Shown here: positions 9,097 through 17,675 of the stretch, in pieces
Position numbering within the stretch: position 1 is the stretch's first letter
How the letters are laid out: the number at the start of each line of letters is the position of its first letter
From: Salinibacterium sp. ZJ450
Lineage (GTDB): Bacteria > Actinomycetota > Actinomycetes > Actinomycetales > Microbacteriaceae
DNA length: 64,000 bases
Assembly: GCF_011751885.2 (NCBI RefSeq)
Contig: NZ_CP061771.1
Location: 3,658,001 to 3,722,000, forward strand
Direction of reading: 5' to 3'
Made by a program: the position numbers and the translations under genes
The notes under the pieces: model-generated
The model's database searches: none
What the model was told of the DNA's origin: nothing
The model's input: only the letters and a program-made list of their open reading frames with translations

Positions 9097-9112
9097 GCCC
9101 GCTCAGGGTCCC
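9097..9112 (+). repeat. Dispersed GCCCGTT repeat, copy 5
   Basis: GCCCGCTCAGGGTCCC, one core mismatch, in the gap between the lipoprotein fragment and the anti-sigma-like gene. Confidence 0.75.
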
Positions 9113-9149
9113 GCTTTTGCTCCGAAGGTTGGCGAGTATGGACGAGTGG

Positions 9150-9947
9150 TCAGCCGATGGTGAACGTGCCGATGCGGGTGGTGCCATCCGATTTGTACAC
9201 CGGCACCTCCCGCCCGTTCGGGTGTTTCGCCTGATGCTCCTCCTGCGAGCGGAGTGCTTCTTCGGGAGAGGACGGCATCGGTTGTTCCATGTCAGAGGCT
9301 CTCGCGTAGCCCTCGATGGCTGTCCCGTCGTCCGCGACCCCGATGACGGCGATCAGGTCTGGCGTGTTGCTGCCGTCTCCGGCGACACCGTAGGTTTCTC
9401 CGTGTTCGTTGACGCCGAGCGCTTCGGTGCGAGTTTGAACGTATCGGCTGGCAATGGACCAGCTTGCCTGGTCGTCGGTTGTGGTCACGTGGAATTTCGT
9501 GGAGTCCGCTGTGATCGGGAAGTTGTGGCTGCTCATCTCGCCTGGCTGGCACGCCGTGCTCGGGTTGTTACCGGACGGGTCGAATCCCCACACGAAAGTC
9601 CCGGAGCTACGGCAGGTGAAGACGACGCTGAAGTGCGTGGCATCCGCGGGCTGGCTGGGGAGCTCGATGACAAGATCGCCAGTGCCTTCGGTGATGCTGA
9701 TGTCGGTCAACGCAGTCGCCGCGGGTGCTCCCGGCAGCGGGTTCGGTTCGGTGTGCGGCCAGAACAGACCGGATGTCGCGGCCGCCGCTACGGTGCCGCC
9801 CGAAACGACGCCAGCGATTGCGAAGACGGCGATTCCCCAGCGCTTCCGGTGAGGCGAACGGCGGACTCGGCGCGTTGCTTCCACCGTGCGTTGGAGTTCC
9901 GCTCGGATCAGGTCGCTGCGTGCCTGGGTGAACTGTGCTTCGTTCAC
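9150..9947 (-). CDS. Membrane partner of ECF sigma factor (anti-sigma-like)
   Basis: 265 residues: about 35 basic cytoplasmic residues, one membrane helix (IAVFAIAGVVSGGTVAAAA), then a large extracytoplasmic beta-rich domain. Its start overlaps the stop of the upstream ECF sigma gene by 4 nt, the usual arrangement for a sigma factor and its membrane regulator. No zinc-binding HxxxCxxC anti-sigma motif is visible in the short cytoplasmic part, so the mode of sigma control is unclear. Sigma regulation is inferred from context. Confidence 0.65.
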   Translation of the reverse strand: MNEAQFTQARSDLIRAELQRTVEATRRVRRSPHRKRWGIAVFAIAGVVSGGTVAAAATSGLFWPHTEPNPLPGAPAATALTDISITEGTGDLVIELPSQPADATHFSVVFTCRSSGTFVWGFDPSGNNPSTACQPGEMSSHNFPITADSTKFHVTTTDDQASWSIASRYVQTRTEALGVNEHGETYGVAGDGSNTPDLIAVIGVADDGTAIEGYARASDMEQPMPSSPEEALRSQEEHQAKHPNGREVPVYKSDGTTRIGTFTIG

Positions 9948-10531
9948 GGTGCGGTCCTTTCTTCGGGCATGCGGACGCTCGGCGCGATCGCCAACCGCAG
10001 GCGACTGCGGGCGCGCGACAAACGCGTCTTAGCGGCGCCGTAACCGATGCTCAGGGCGTCGCTTGCTTCGTGGAGCGTGAGTCCCTCGAAGTGGGTCAGG
10101 GTCAAAAGCTGCTGGTCGACGGGCGACAGCTCCCGCATGGCTTGCCGGAGGGCGCGACGCTCCCCTTCCCCGTCCAGCCGGTCGGCAATGTCGTCGTGGA
10201 CGTCTGGCTGGTGATCGGCTGGAGGGAGGGTCGCGAGGAAACGCCCGTGCCGGCGACGCGCGCGCGCAGAGTTGCGAGCGGTGTTGCCCACTGTGACGAG
10301 AAGCCAAGGAAGCACTGAGTCATTCACGATGCGTACGTCGTCGCGGCGACGCCACAACTCAAGGAACGCGATGGCGGTGACGTCCTCGCTATCTGCCGGG
10401 ATTTCCAACAGCCGCCGGGCGTAGAGGAACACGCGGTCACGGTGCCGGTCGAACAGCCGGGCGAAGGCAGCGCCGTCACCAGCGAGGCTGCTCTGCCACA
10501 GCTCGACATCCGAAATCTGAGAAGTCCCCAT
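9944..10531 (-). CDS. ECF RNA polymerase sigma factor
   Basis: 195 residues from the ATG at 10531 (MGTSQISDVELWQ). Region 2 is FARLFDRHRDRVFLYARRLL...EDVTAIAFLELWRRR with the conserved WLLVTVGNTARN; region 4 is LSPVDQQLLTLTHFEGLTLHEASDALSIGYGAAKTRLSRAR in outline, a helix-turn-helix for the -35 element. It redirects RNA polymerase to a small regulon, probably including its own gene. An in-frame upstream start (10579) would add 16 atypical residues. Coupled to the membrane partner at 9150-9947. Confidence 0.9.
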   Translation of the reverse strand: MGTSQISDVELWQSSLAGDGAAFARLFDRHRDRVFLYARRLLEIPADSEDVTAIAFLELWRRRDDVRIVNDSVLPWLLVTVGNTARNSARARRRHGRFLATLPPADHQPDVHDDIADRLDGEGERRALRQAMRELSPVDQQLLTLTHFEGLTLHEASDALSIGYGAAKTRLSRARSRLRLAIAPSVRMPEERTAP

Positions 10532-10633
10532 ACCTAAGAATGTCCGCACCGACGATTTGGTTACACACACCACGCTCATCAGACCGTAAACGGTACTGAC
10601 TCACATAGCCCGTTCGCGACGACCCTTACTGGC

Positions 10634-10649
10634 GCCTGCCAAGCGTCCG
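10634..10649 (+). repeat. Dispersed GCCCGTT repeat, copy 6 (decayed)
   Basis: GCCTGCCAAGCGTCCG, several mismatches, but followed by CCGGCTTACGGCCGG, the same kind of short hairpin found after other copies. Located between the sigma gene and the next operon. Confidence 0.5.
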
Positions 10650-10802
10650 GCTTACGGCCGGCAACCACCCAGATCGGCTTCTCGAATTACTTACGTTTCT
10701 ATCTCTAGGCCCTGAGTTTGAGAATTAATCGTCGGCATCGGTCAGGTTTGAGTCGCTGGGACAACCTTGTGGGTATCGACCCTTAATGAGGATGGAGCAA
10801 GG

Positions 10803-11717
10803 ATGACCCGCAGTGCACGAACAACGGTGGTGCATGGCGCGGCAGTTGCCGCACTCTGCACCGCATTCCTCTCAGGGTGTGCCGGTGGCCCGGCGATCGC
10901 GGACCTGAACCTTCCGGCGAAGGACCGGGCGAGCTGGGTCATGCCACTCGACGACTACTACTTCCCGTCCTCAAGCCAGATCGAATCCTACGCGGAGAAC
11001 CTGCTCGTCTCCGAGTGCATGCGGGAGGCGGGCTTCCAATGGCCGATCATGCCGGAGTCGCTGGAGGATGCGGACTATGAGGGCATGATGTCCATTCTCA
11101 CTCTTGAGGTGGCGCAGACGTGGGGGTATCACGAGGCGCCTTCAGCTGAGCGTGCGGCGCGCATCGAGAACTTCACAAAGATGAACACGCTGGCGCAGTC
11201 TCAGCCGGGATTCGACACGGTGATCACCCCGTGCGTTCACGGGGTGAGGGCCGAGCATTCGGTATTAGGCGGCGTATCCAAGTCGGTGAATTTCATTGCG
11301 CCGAGCTACTGGCAGACCGCGGAGGATGCCGCCACCACCGACACTGTGAAGGCGGCCGCGGACGCCTGGCGCGACTGCCTGGACAAGGCCGGCTACGGCG
11401 GTGCTCCGGACAGCCCTCTGGATGGGATGCCGACTGAGGAGATGCGCGTTCAGCTCGGGATCCCCGGTTACGCGCCCGGCGTGGATGGTCCGCCCGAGCC
11501 GCCGCTGACCGAGATGGAGATCGCGCTCGCGACCGCCGATGTTCAGTGCCGGGAGTCGAGCGGCTGGACGCAGGCCCAGTACGACGCCCAGTGGGACCGC
11601 CAGGTCGAATTCATCCGCGACAACGCCGACCGGCTGAGCAGCGATCGCGAGACGTGGCTGAAGGACCGGCAGGTGCTGCTCGAACTGATCGCGAAGCACG
11701 CTCCGGCGCAACGATGA
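10803..11717 (+). CDS. Secreted lipoprotein of a MacAB-like operon
   Basis: 304 residues from the ATG at 10803 (MTRSARTTVV), with a lipoprotein signal ending in FLSGCA. The mature protein is mostly alpha-helical and acidic with paired cysteines (SECMREAGF, TPCVHG, WRDCLDKAGY, VQCRESSGW), which could form two disulfides outside the cell. It overlaps the following adaptor gene by 4 nt (ATGA), so it belongs to the same transport operon. I know no named family; a substrate-sensing or accessory role is an inference. Confidence 0.8.
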   Translation: MTRSARTTVVHGAAVAALCTAFLSGCAGGPAIADLNLPAKDRASWVMPLDDYYFPSSSQIESYAENLLVSECMREAGFQWPIMPESLEDADYEGMMSILTLEVAQTWGYHEAPSAERAARIENFTKMNTLAQSQPGFDTVITPCVHGVRAEHSVLGGVSKSVNFIAPSYWQTAEDAATTDTVKAAADAWRDCLDKAGYGGAPDSPLDGMPTEEMRVQLGIPGYAPGVDGPPEPPLTEMEIALATADVQCRESSGWTQAQYDAQWDRQVEFIRDNADRLSSDRETWLKDRQVLLELIAKHAPAQR

Positions 11718-12898
11718 GCAGGCGCGTCTGGCTGACCGCATTCGGGGTCGCCACCACAGGTGTGCTGGTGGCCGGCGGGTGGTTCGCGGCACAGGCGTTC
11801 ACCTCTCCCGCGCAGTGGGAGGCGCAGGCCATGCCGCCGGCTGTGGAACCCGTGCTCGCGGAAGTGCAGCGCGGAGATCTCATCGCGACCCGGACCCTGC
11901 CGGGGGTGATCGCGGCGCAGACGGAGGAGTCCGTCATGCTCGCTGCAGTGACGGACGCCGCACGCAGCGTGGTCACCGACAGCCCCCTGTCTCCGGGCGA
12001 GAGCCTCGCAGCGGGCGCACTGGCGGCGTGGGTGAATGGCTCACCGGTGTTCGCGATCGCGTCTCCATTCCCCTTCTACCGTGACCTTGGCGTCGGCGAC
12101 GCCGGACCCGACGTTCGCGTGCTGCAAGACAACCTCACCCATCTCGGGCTGTTGAGCGGCGCGGATGGCAAGTTCGGGCAGGCGACCGCGAAGGCCGTCG
12201 CGAAGCTGTATCTCGGGGTAGGCGGGGCCGCCCCGCACCGCACGCTTGACATCGCGACTCCTGCACCGGAAACGACAACGACAACGATCACGGAAGCGCC
12301 CATCGCACCGGCGTTAGCACCGGCACCGGCATCCGAGCACCCGTACCTGCCGCTGTCGGCGGTCGCGGCGTTCACATCCCTGCCCGCTCAAATTGTCGCG
12401 GTGCCGCCGGTTGGTGCCGATGTGACCGCGGGCGCGAGCATCGGGGTTGTCTCCACGCGGAATGTCGTGCGGGTGGGCGTTACGCCGGATGCGGCATCCG
12501 CTCTCCTTCTCGGTGCGGCGGTCACTTTCACGGTGGCCGGGCAGCCTGCCGTAGCCGGAGTTGTCGATCGGGTCTTCGAGGCGACGGCCGATGAGGTCGG
12601 GGTCGGTGCCGGCGGTGAGCCGATGAAGTGGGCTGACATCCTCCCGGCCGGCGAGGACGAGCTGGCGGCGGTGGGCACGGCGGTGAGCGTCGTGGTCGAA
12701 ACGCGGCAGATCGCGGCGGGCGCGCTGCTGGTGCCAACGGTTGCGGTGGCGCAACACGACGGCACCGACGGAATCGTGCTGCGCCGGGAAGATGATGGCA
12801 CGTTCCTGGAGGTGCCGGTGAGTGTTCTCGGCTCGGATGGCGGGCGATCTGCGGTCGCGGGTGAGCTGCAGCCTGGAGATCGGGTGCGGGTGGACTGA
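11714..12898 (+). CDS. Membrane-fusion adaptor with peptidoglycan-binding domain
   Basis: 394 residues: N-terminal membrane anchor, HlyD/MacA-like lipoyl-type segment (EVQRGDLIATRTLPGVIAAQ), and an inserted peptidoglycan-binding domain (GDAGPDVRVLQDNLTHLGLL...DGKFGQATAKAVAKLY), a frequent arrangement in actinobacterial efflux adaptors. The C-terminal half is a beta-barrel-like region ending GELQPGDRVRVD. It connects the ABC exporter encoded next to the cell wall. It overlaps both neighbours, indicating tight coupling. Confidence 0.85.
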   Translation: MSRRVWLTAFGVATTGVLVAGGWFAAQAFTSPAQWEAQAMPPAVEPVLAEVQRGDLIATRTLPGVIAAQTEESVMLAAVTDAARSVVTDSPLSPGESLAAGALAAWVNGSPVFAIASPFPFYRDLGVGDAGPDVRVLQDNLTHLGLLSGADGKFGQATAKAVAKLYLGVGGAAPHRTLDIATPAPETTTTTITEAPIAPALAPAPASEHPYLPLSAVAAFTSLPAQIVAVPPVGADVTAGASIGVVSTRNVVRVGVTPDAASALLLGAAVTFTVAGQPAVAGVVDRVFEATADEVGVGAGGEPMKWADILPAGEDELAAVGTAVSVVVETRQIAAGALLVPTVAVAQHDGTDGIVLRREDDGTFLEVPVSVLGSDGGRSAVAGELQPGDRVRVD

Positions 12899-14793
12899 TG
12901 CCGCTCATCGAACTGGTCGGGGTGTCCCGCGTGTATGGCACCGCTGAGGCTCCCGTGCATGCTCTCGTCGACGTGGACCTGCGAGTGGATCCCGGCGAGT
13001 TCCTCGCCATCGTCGGACCCTCCGGCGGCGGCAAGTCCACCCTGCTGTCAATCATCGGCGCCCTGGATACGCCGACCTCAGGCAAGTATCTGCTCGATGG
13101 GGTCGCGGTTCCGCGTCAAGAAGGCCGCGAACTTGCGGCGCTGCGATCCGAAACGTTCGGCTACATCTTTCAAAGCTTTCACCTGCTCGATCAGCGCCCG
13201 GCCACCGACAGCGTTGAACTGGGGATGCTCTACCAGGGGGTAGGCGCGAAGGACCGCGCCGCCCGCGCGGCCGAGGCGACGGAGCACATCGGCATGCGGG
13301 ACCGCCTCGGTGCCCGAGCCGCCCTGCTGTCCGGCGGCCAACGCCAGCGGCTCGCCATCGCTCGCGCGATCGCGTCCCGCGCACCGGTGCTGCTCGCTGA
13401 CGAACCCACCGGCAACCTGGATTCCGCCACCGGCGCGCGGGTCATGGCGGAACTCACCCGACTGCACCGACAAGGCGTCACCGTGATCGTTGTCACTCAC
13501 GACTCCGAGGTTGCTGCCGCCGCGTCGCGCGTGGTGCGGATCGCCGATGGGCGACTCACCGAGGAGCGGCAACAGGCCAGCGAGCCTTCGACCCGCAGCG
13601 GGCCGACCGCGCAAGCTGCCTCCGCGCCCATTCGCCACCGGGTCCGTTTCGGCGACCTGCTTGCCGACGCCCTCGCATCACTTCGTTCCAGAACCCGGCA
13701 GTCCCTCGCGCTCGCGGGCACGGTGGCCTTGGCCGTCGCGCTGCTGGTCACGACGCTGGGTCTGGATGCCTCAACCCGCGCCCAGGTGACCTCAACCTTC
13801 GACGCCCACGCCAATCGGGAAGTCAGTGCCCAATGGGAACCAGAAGATGCGACATCCGACACACCTGCCCCGGCAGAGGCGGTGACCGCAGCCAGCTCCC
13901 TCGCCGGCGTCGAGTCTGCGGCCGTGGTCTCGGGCTACCTCGAAAGCGCTATCAGCAACGGAACGACCACGCGCACCGCACAGGTCCACGAAGCGGGCGG
14001 CGACCTTGCTTCGGCGCTGCGCGCTGACCTCAGCTGGGCGCGCGGCGAGGGTGCCGGGTTGCCCAGAGCCGGCGAGGCGTTGGTTGGAGCATCCCTCGCC
14101 GCCCAGCTGGAGCTCGGCCCGCTGATTGCACGCCCGCAGATTGCGATCGCCGGCACCACGTTCACCGTGGTGGGCATCATCGACACCTCGAACCGTGCGC
14201 CAATGCTTGCCGGCGGTGTCGTGCTCGGCGACGGGCAGGCGCCCGCTGAGTTGACCGCGCAGAGTCGCACCCTGTTCATCCGCACGGTCGCGGGCGCCGC
14301 GCTGCAGGTCGGACGACAACTCCCGGTCGCTCTGGATCCGCACGCACCGGACGCGTACGTCGTGCAGGCGCCCACCGATCCGACCATGTTGCGTGCCGAG
14401 GTGCAATCCGGAGTGCGAGTCGCGCTGCTGGCGTTCACCGGGTTGGCGGCGATGATCGCGGTGCTGACCCTGATCAACGCGATCGGCTCGGCGATCACCG
14501 CGCGCCGTGCCGAGCTGGGGCTGCGGCGCGCGCTCGGCGCACGCAGAGCCGATCTGATCGGGCTGGTCGTCGCCGAATCGGCCATGCTCGGCGCGGCCGG
14601 CGGTGTCCTCGGGCTTGCCGCGGGCTTCGCCGGGATCCTCGGATTCACGGTCGCGAACCGGTGGCTACCGGTCTTCGACGTGGCGTTGGCCCCGCTCGCG
14701 GTGGTCGCGGGCGTCACGATCGGCGCGCTGGCCTCGATCGTCGGTGCCGCGCGGGCCAGCCGAGTTCATCCGGCGGAGGCGCTGCGGCAATGA
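12898..14793 (+). CDS. MacB-like ABC transporter: ATPase fused to FtsX-type permease
   Basis: 631 residues. N-terminal ATPase: Walker A GPSGGGKST, signature LSGGQRQRLAIARAI, Walker B VLLADEPTGNLDS, H-loop VTHDS. A linker near residues 215-245 leads to a membrane half with one N-terminal helix, a large extracytoplasmic domain and three C-terminal helices with the FtsX-type RRAELGLRRALGARR block. Such exporters expel peptides, antibiotics or lipoproteins by a mechanotransmission mechanism. The start ATG overlaps the adaptor stop (TGATG). Substrate unknown. Confidence 0.92.
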   Translation: MPLIELVGVSRVYGTAEAPVHALVDVDLRVDPGEFLAIVGPSGGGKSTLLSIIGALDTPTSGKYLLDGVAVPRQEGRELAALRSETFGYIFQSFHLLDQRPATDSVELGMLYQGVGAKDRAARAAEATEHIGMRDRLGARAALLSGGQRQRLAIARAIASRAPVLLADEPTGNLDSATGARVMAELTRLHRQGVTVIVVTHDSEVAAAASRVVRIADGRLTEERQQASEPSTRSGPTAQAASAPIRHRVRFGDLLADALASLRSRTRQSLALAGTVALAVALLVTTLGLDASTRAQVTSTFDAHANREVSAQWEPEDATSDTPAPAEAVTAASSLAGVESAAVVSGYLESAISNGTTTRTAQVHEAGGDLASALRADLSWARGEGAGLPRAGEALVGASLAAQLELGPLIARPQIAIAGTTFTVVGIIDTSNRAPMLAGGVVLGDGQAPAELTAQSRTLFIRTVAGAALQVGRQLPVALDPHAPDAYVVQAPTDPTMLRAEVQSGVRVALLAFTGLAAMIAVLTLINAIGSAITARRAELGLRRALGARRADLIGLVVAESAMLGAAGGVLGLAAGFAGILGFTVANRWLPVFDVALAPLAVVAGVTIGALASIVGAARASRVHPAEALRQ

Positions 14794-14896
14794 TGCACAC
14801 CGCGACCGACAGGCGCGCCGATGTCAGGATTCGGCGCCACCAACAACCTAGTCTGATGAGATCGGCGCGCATCCGCGCCGGCGGGGAGGGGACCGC

Positions 14897-15418
14897 GTGG
14901 ACGACAGGCGTGCCGCGTTCGAAACACTCTTCGCCGAGCACCATCCCGCCGTTCTCCGTTACATCGAACGTCGCGTCGACCAACGCGAGCAAGCGCGCGA
15001 ACTCGCCATGGACTGCTTCGAAGTCGCGTGGAAGCGCTTCGACCCAAAGCATCCGTTCGGCCTACCCTGGCTGCTACGCACCGCGCACAACATCGTCGGC
15101 GACTCCTACCGGCGCCGCGACCGCGAACGCGTCGGCCTGGCGCACCTCGCCGACATCGAGCGCCTCGGCCCCGAAACCGGGTCACACGACCACGTCGAAC
15201 TCGCAATCGCAATGGACCAGCTGCGCGAGCCGGACCGCGAGCTGCTCATGCTCGTGTACTGGGACGGGCTGTCGGCCGCCGAAACGGCACAGGTCATCGG
15301 ATGTCGCGTACCCACGGTGTGGAAACGCCTCAGCCGCGCACGGGACGCGTTGCGCGCACTACTCGACGATGACGCAACACTCCCACAGGAGGTGAATGAA
15401 CTTGCGCTGGACCGATGA
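14897..15418 (+). CDS. ECF RNA polymerase sigma factor
   Basis: 173 residues from a GTG preceded by GGGGAGGGG. Region 2 is FETLFAEHHPAVLRYIERR...ELAMDCFEVAWKRF with PWLLRTAHNIVGD; region 4 is LREPDRELLMLVYWDGLSAAETAQVIGC followed by the recognition helix. It lies 103 bp after the MacB-like gene and its last 23 bp overlap the start of the membrane partner gene. It may control the exporter operon upstream, by position only. Confidence 0.9.
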   Translation: MDDRRAAFETLFAEHHPAVLRYIERRVDQREQARELAMDCFEVAWKRFDPKHPFGLPWLLRTAHNIVGDSYRRRDRERVGLAHLADIERLGPETGSHDHVELAIAMDQLREPDRELLMLVYWDGLSAAETAQVIGCRVPTVWKRLSRARDALRALLDDDATLPQEVNELALDR

Positions 15419-16391
15419 CCGCCTCGCCGAAGGACTGAAGTCGCTCGACCCGGCACACACAGCACCCGACTCGGCGACGACCTCGACAGACTGGGCGCAG
15501 CTACGAACCATGATGGCCACGGACAGCCGCCGGGCCCGCCCACCGGCGCTGCTCCGGCTTCGCACGCTCTGGGCACTTCCGATTGCTGCCGCCCTCGTCA
15601 CCGTGGCCGTGGTGACCGGCTCAATCACCACCCCACCGGCCTACGCTCAAACCCCACCACCGCTGGCCCCGCAACCCGTCGCCGAATCTCTCAACGAAGT
15701 CGTCGACGCGTCAGTGCAAGTCTTGCTCACGGCACCGCAGCAGGCGGCCAGGCGAGAGGGACAGGTCGTTCGGTGGCGGCATAGTCAGGATGCCGAGGGC
15801 GAGCCGGTCTTCATTCCCCAGCGGTACGCCTGGGAATGGGACGAGAATGGCGCCGCGTCGGTGCTGATCACCGCGGAGCAACCGTACTCCGTGCTGGCCG
15901 ACGGGCAGATCACCGAGCCCGCTGGCCCCGCACCGACCGCCGGCACGCGAGTGAGCACGGCAGCGGAAGACGAGTATTTCGGCGGATTCCCTACTGCACC
16001 CCCCGCCGACACTGCGGGACTGGTCGCCGCGCTTCGCGAGAAGATCCCGCTGCGCGACGACGCGGACGCCATGGAGTATTGGGGCGCCTTCCGAATGCTC
16101 CTGAGCGAATGGACGCTCACACCCGCCCATCACGCCGCAATGCTGCAGATCCTCGAACAATCCGGCGGACTGGAACTGCTCGGCACTGTCACCGATCGAC
16201 TCGGTCGCGACGGCATCGCCCTCCGGCTCACATCATCGACCCGCACAGCGTTTGAAGTCACAGTCATTATCGACGCAGCCACCCGACAGATCATCGCCTC
16301 GGACGTCATCTACACCGGCGGACTAGGCGTCCTCGATGAGCCCGCCGGCAGCGTCGTCGAATACTCAGCGTGGCCCCATGTTAGGAACTGA
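15396..16391 (+). CDS. Membrane partner of ECF sigma factor
   Basis: 331 residues: about 55 cytoplasmic residues, one membrane helix (LWALPIAAALVTVAVVTGSI) and a long outer domain rich in beta structure. The layout matches the CU044_5270-type proteins often encoded with ECF sigma factors in actinobacteria. The coding overlap with the sigma gene (15396-15418) shows coupling. Sequestration of the sigma factor is inferred; no classical zinc anti-sigma motif is present. Confidence 0.7.
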   Translation: MNLRWTDDRLAEGLKSLDPAHTAPDSATTSTDWAQLRTMMATDSRRARPPALLRLRTLWALPIAAALVTVAVVTGSITTPPAYAQTPPPLAPQPVAESLNEVVDASVQVLLTAPQQAARREGQVVRWRHSQDAEGEPVFIPQRYAWEWDENGAASVLITAEQPYSVLADGQITEPAGPAPTAGTRVSTAAEDEYFGGFPTAPPADTAGLVAALREKIPLRDDADAMEYWGAFRMLLSEWTLTPAHHAAMLQILEQSGGLELLGTVTDRLGRDGIALRLTSSTRTAFEVTVIIDAATRQIIASDVIYTGGLGVLDEPAGSVVEYSAWPHVRN

Positions 16392-16478
16392 TTTCCGCGT
16401 TGAGAACGCGATCAAAGTCTTAGCCGAGTAGTTACGTAGGCAAGACGTAGACCATGAGTGGCTGCCTCGAAGAATAGC

Positions 16479-16494
16479 GCCCGTTGAGGGTCCG
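16479..16494 (+). repeat. Dispersed GCCCGTT repeat, copy 7
   Basis: GCCCGTTGAGGGTCCG, exact consensus. It ends 1 bp before the stop of the minus-strand gene at 16496. Confidence 0.85.
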
Positions 16495-16495
16495 T

Positions 16496-16756
16496 TTATT
16501 GGTCAACTCGCTGCGATGAACTCTTCGGAGATTTCTTCCTCTTGATAGTGGAGGCTACGACTGCACTCACCCCTGCGAGGACAGCTAGCAGGAGACTTAG
16601 CACCAGCGCGAAGACGTGTCCTCCGTTGGTTCCCGAGTCTCCGTTGACGAGCGGGATGATCTGGGTCGCGGCAACAGCTAACCAGAGCACCACCATTGCC
16701 ACGTTGAGGGCGACGTAGTGCTTCCTAACCCACAAAACCATTCGTCCGTCAGCCAT
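16496..16756 (-). CDS. 86-aa two-TM membrane protein
   Basis: Two hydrophobic helices (YVALNVAMVVLWLAVAATQIIPLV and VFALVLSLLLAVLAGVSAVVAS) and a basic tail (KRKKSPKSSSQR), giving an inside-facing C-terminus. It is a single-gene unit between repeat copies 7 and 8. No recognised family. Confidence 0.65.
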   Translation of the reverse strand: MADGRMVLWVRKHYVALNVAMVVLWLAVAATQIIPLVNGDSGTNGGHVFALVLSLLLAVLAGVSAVVASTIKRKKSPKSSSQRVDQ

Positions 16757-16876
16757 GTTGTCAATCTAGCCCCGGCCGCTACATAACGCGGGGGTGCGTC
16801 CGATTGCCCGTTTCTCGTTCCAATGCGGGCCCGACGCTCGGCGTCGCGGAGAGTGGTCGGTCGGCTCGCAGAACGC

Positions 16877-16892
16877 GTCCGTTCAACGTCCG
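16877..16892 (+). repeat. Dispersed GCCCGTT repeat, copy 8
   Basis: GTCCGTTCAACGTCCG followed by GGTTTAGGGCCGGC, an extension shared with copy 16 at 29203; both stand directly before an Rhs remnant. GAACG at 16871 pairs with CGTTC to give a small hairpin. Confidence 0.75.
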
Positions 16893-16920
16893 GTTTAGGG
16901 CCGGCTGGAGGCGGCATACG

Positions 16921-17124
16921 ATGGCCGGGGCGACCACTTCGTACATCCGCGAAATTCGGTTCCGCTACTACTGCACGGTGATTGGCGGATTCACCTCGCT
17001 GACCCCAGCGGGCAGGAAGAATGGGTGCCCGTATGCGTGGTGCAATCCCCGCAACTCGACGGACCCGTCCATGTTTGCCAGGCTCGAATCTAGTAAAGCT
17101 CTAGCGCTTCTCTCGGCCTCCTGA
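16921..17124 (+). pseudogene. Rhs/YD-repeat core remnant 2 (internal deletion)
   Basis: The frame reads AGATTSYIR, as in the other two remnants, then jumps to FRYYCTVIGGFT, a degraded version of the core end (KFGARYYDPVIGRFT in intact proteins), and PYAWCNPRNSTDPS, matching the usual PYxYAGCNPxNSTDPTG stretch. About 60 codons present in the other remnants are missing, and the reading frame then ends in unrelated sequence. The 70-aa membrane-protein copy follows at 17316. Confidence 0.7.
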
Positions 17125-17216
17125 TAAGCACGGGTTACGCGACGGAAGGTGTTGTTCTTGGCGCTCCCACCCTGATCCTCGGCGCTAGGCGCCCTCGCAG
17201 CAGTTCGTTTCGCCAT
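16968..17216 (-). CDS. Doubtful small ORF antisense to Rhs remnant 2
   Basis: 82 residues starting MAKRTAARAPSAEDQGG with a plausible helix (VTRAYQEAERSARALLDSSL). Its last third runs antisense to the Rhs remnant and so is probably not native sequence. It could be a small gene with a lost 3' end, or a chance ORF. Confidence 0.25.
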   Translation of the reverse strand: MAKRTAARAPSAEDQGGSAKNNTFRRVTRAYQEAERSARALLDSSLANMDGSVELRGLHHAYGHPFFLPAGVSEVNPPITVQ

Positions 17217-17315
17217 TTGACGCGTTCCTGGTTTATCGAATTGGAGACGCAATAAATAAGTGCTGACCGTTCCTAACTTCGTGCACGCGATAAGCCGAGA
17301 CTGGAGTACTCACGG

Positions 17316-17528
17316 ATGACCGAATCGGAAGAACCGAGCAGGGGCCGCATCATCATGTTATGGCTCGGGACTGTTACGTTCGGGGTGAGCGGTGTCCTAA
17401 GCGGAATGGAATTGGCCCGGGATCCAGCGAACGATGGCGAATGGTTCGCGTTCATCCTTGTCACTCTCTGCTTTCTCCTGAGCCTGACAATCGCCATTCT
17501 CACCCAGCGCCGGTACAAAGATCGTTAG
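17316..17528 (+). CDS. 70-aa two-TM membrane protein (copy of 3322)
   Basis: Same length and layout as the protein at 3322-3534 (about 77% identical), with membrane segments LWLGTVTFGVSGVLSG and FAFILVTLCFLLSLTIAIL. The upstream sequence from about 17262 is also conserved between copies. A dispersed repeat begins 20 bp after the stop here, whereas the other copy is followed by an Rhs tail remnant. Possible immunity protein by context. Confidence 0.65.
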   Translation: MTESEEPSRGRIIMLWLGTVTFGVSGVLSGMELARDPANDGEWFAFILVTLCFLLSLTIAILTQRRYKDR

Positions 17529-17547
17529 CAGAAGGCTCTGGCGTGGT

Positions 17548-17563
17548 GCCCGTTCAGGGTCCG
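17548..17563 (+). repeat. Dispersed GCCCGTT repeat, copy 9
   Basis: GCCCGTTCAGGGTCCG, exact consensus, 20 bp after the 70-aa gene. Confidence 0.85.
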
Positions 17564-17659
17564 GACAATGAGCGGCGGCTATGCGACCGCCCCGCCGGTA
17601 TGTCGTTATGCATTGGCAGCGATGGTGTGGGCGATACCGTCACTCCTCGGATCAGCTCG

Positions 17660-17675
17660 GCCCGTTCAAGGCGCG
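17660..17675 (+). repeat. Dispersed GCCCGTT repeat, copy 10
   Basis: GCCCGTTCAAGGCGCG. On the minus strand its TTGAAC end supplies the TGA stop of the gene at 17666-18562, so repeat and CDS overlap. Confidence 0.75.

Noticed and set aside
8973-10043. 356-codon plus-strand ORF opposite the anti-sigma-like gene
   Set aside because: Shadow frame; the minus strand encodes a coupled sigma/partner pair with recognisable motifs.
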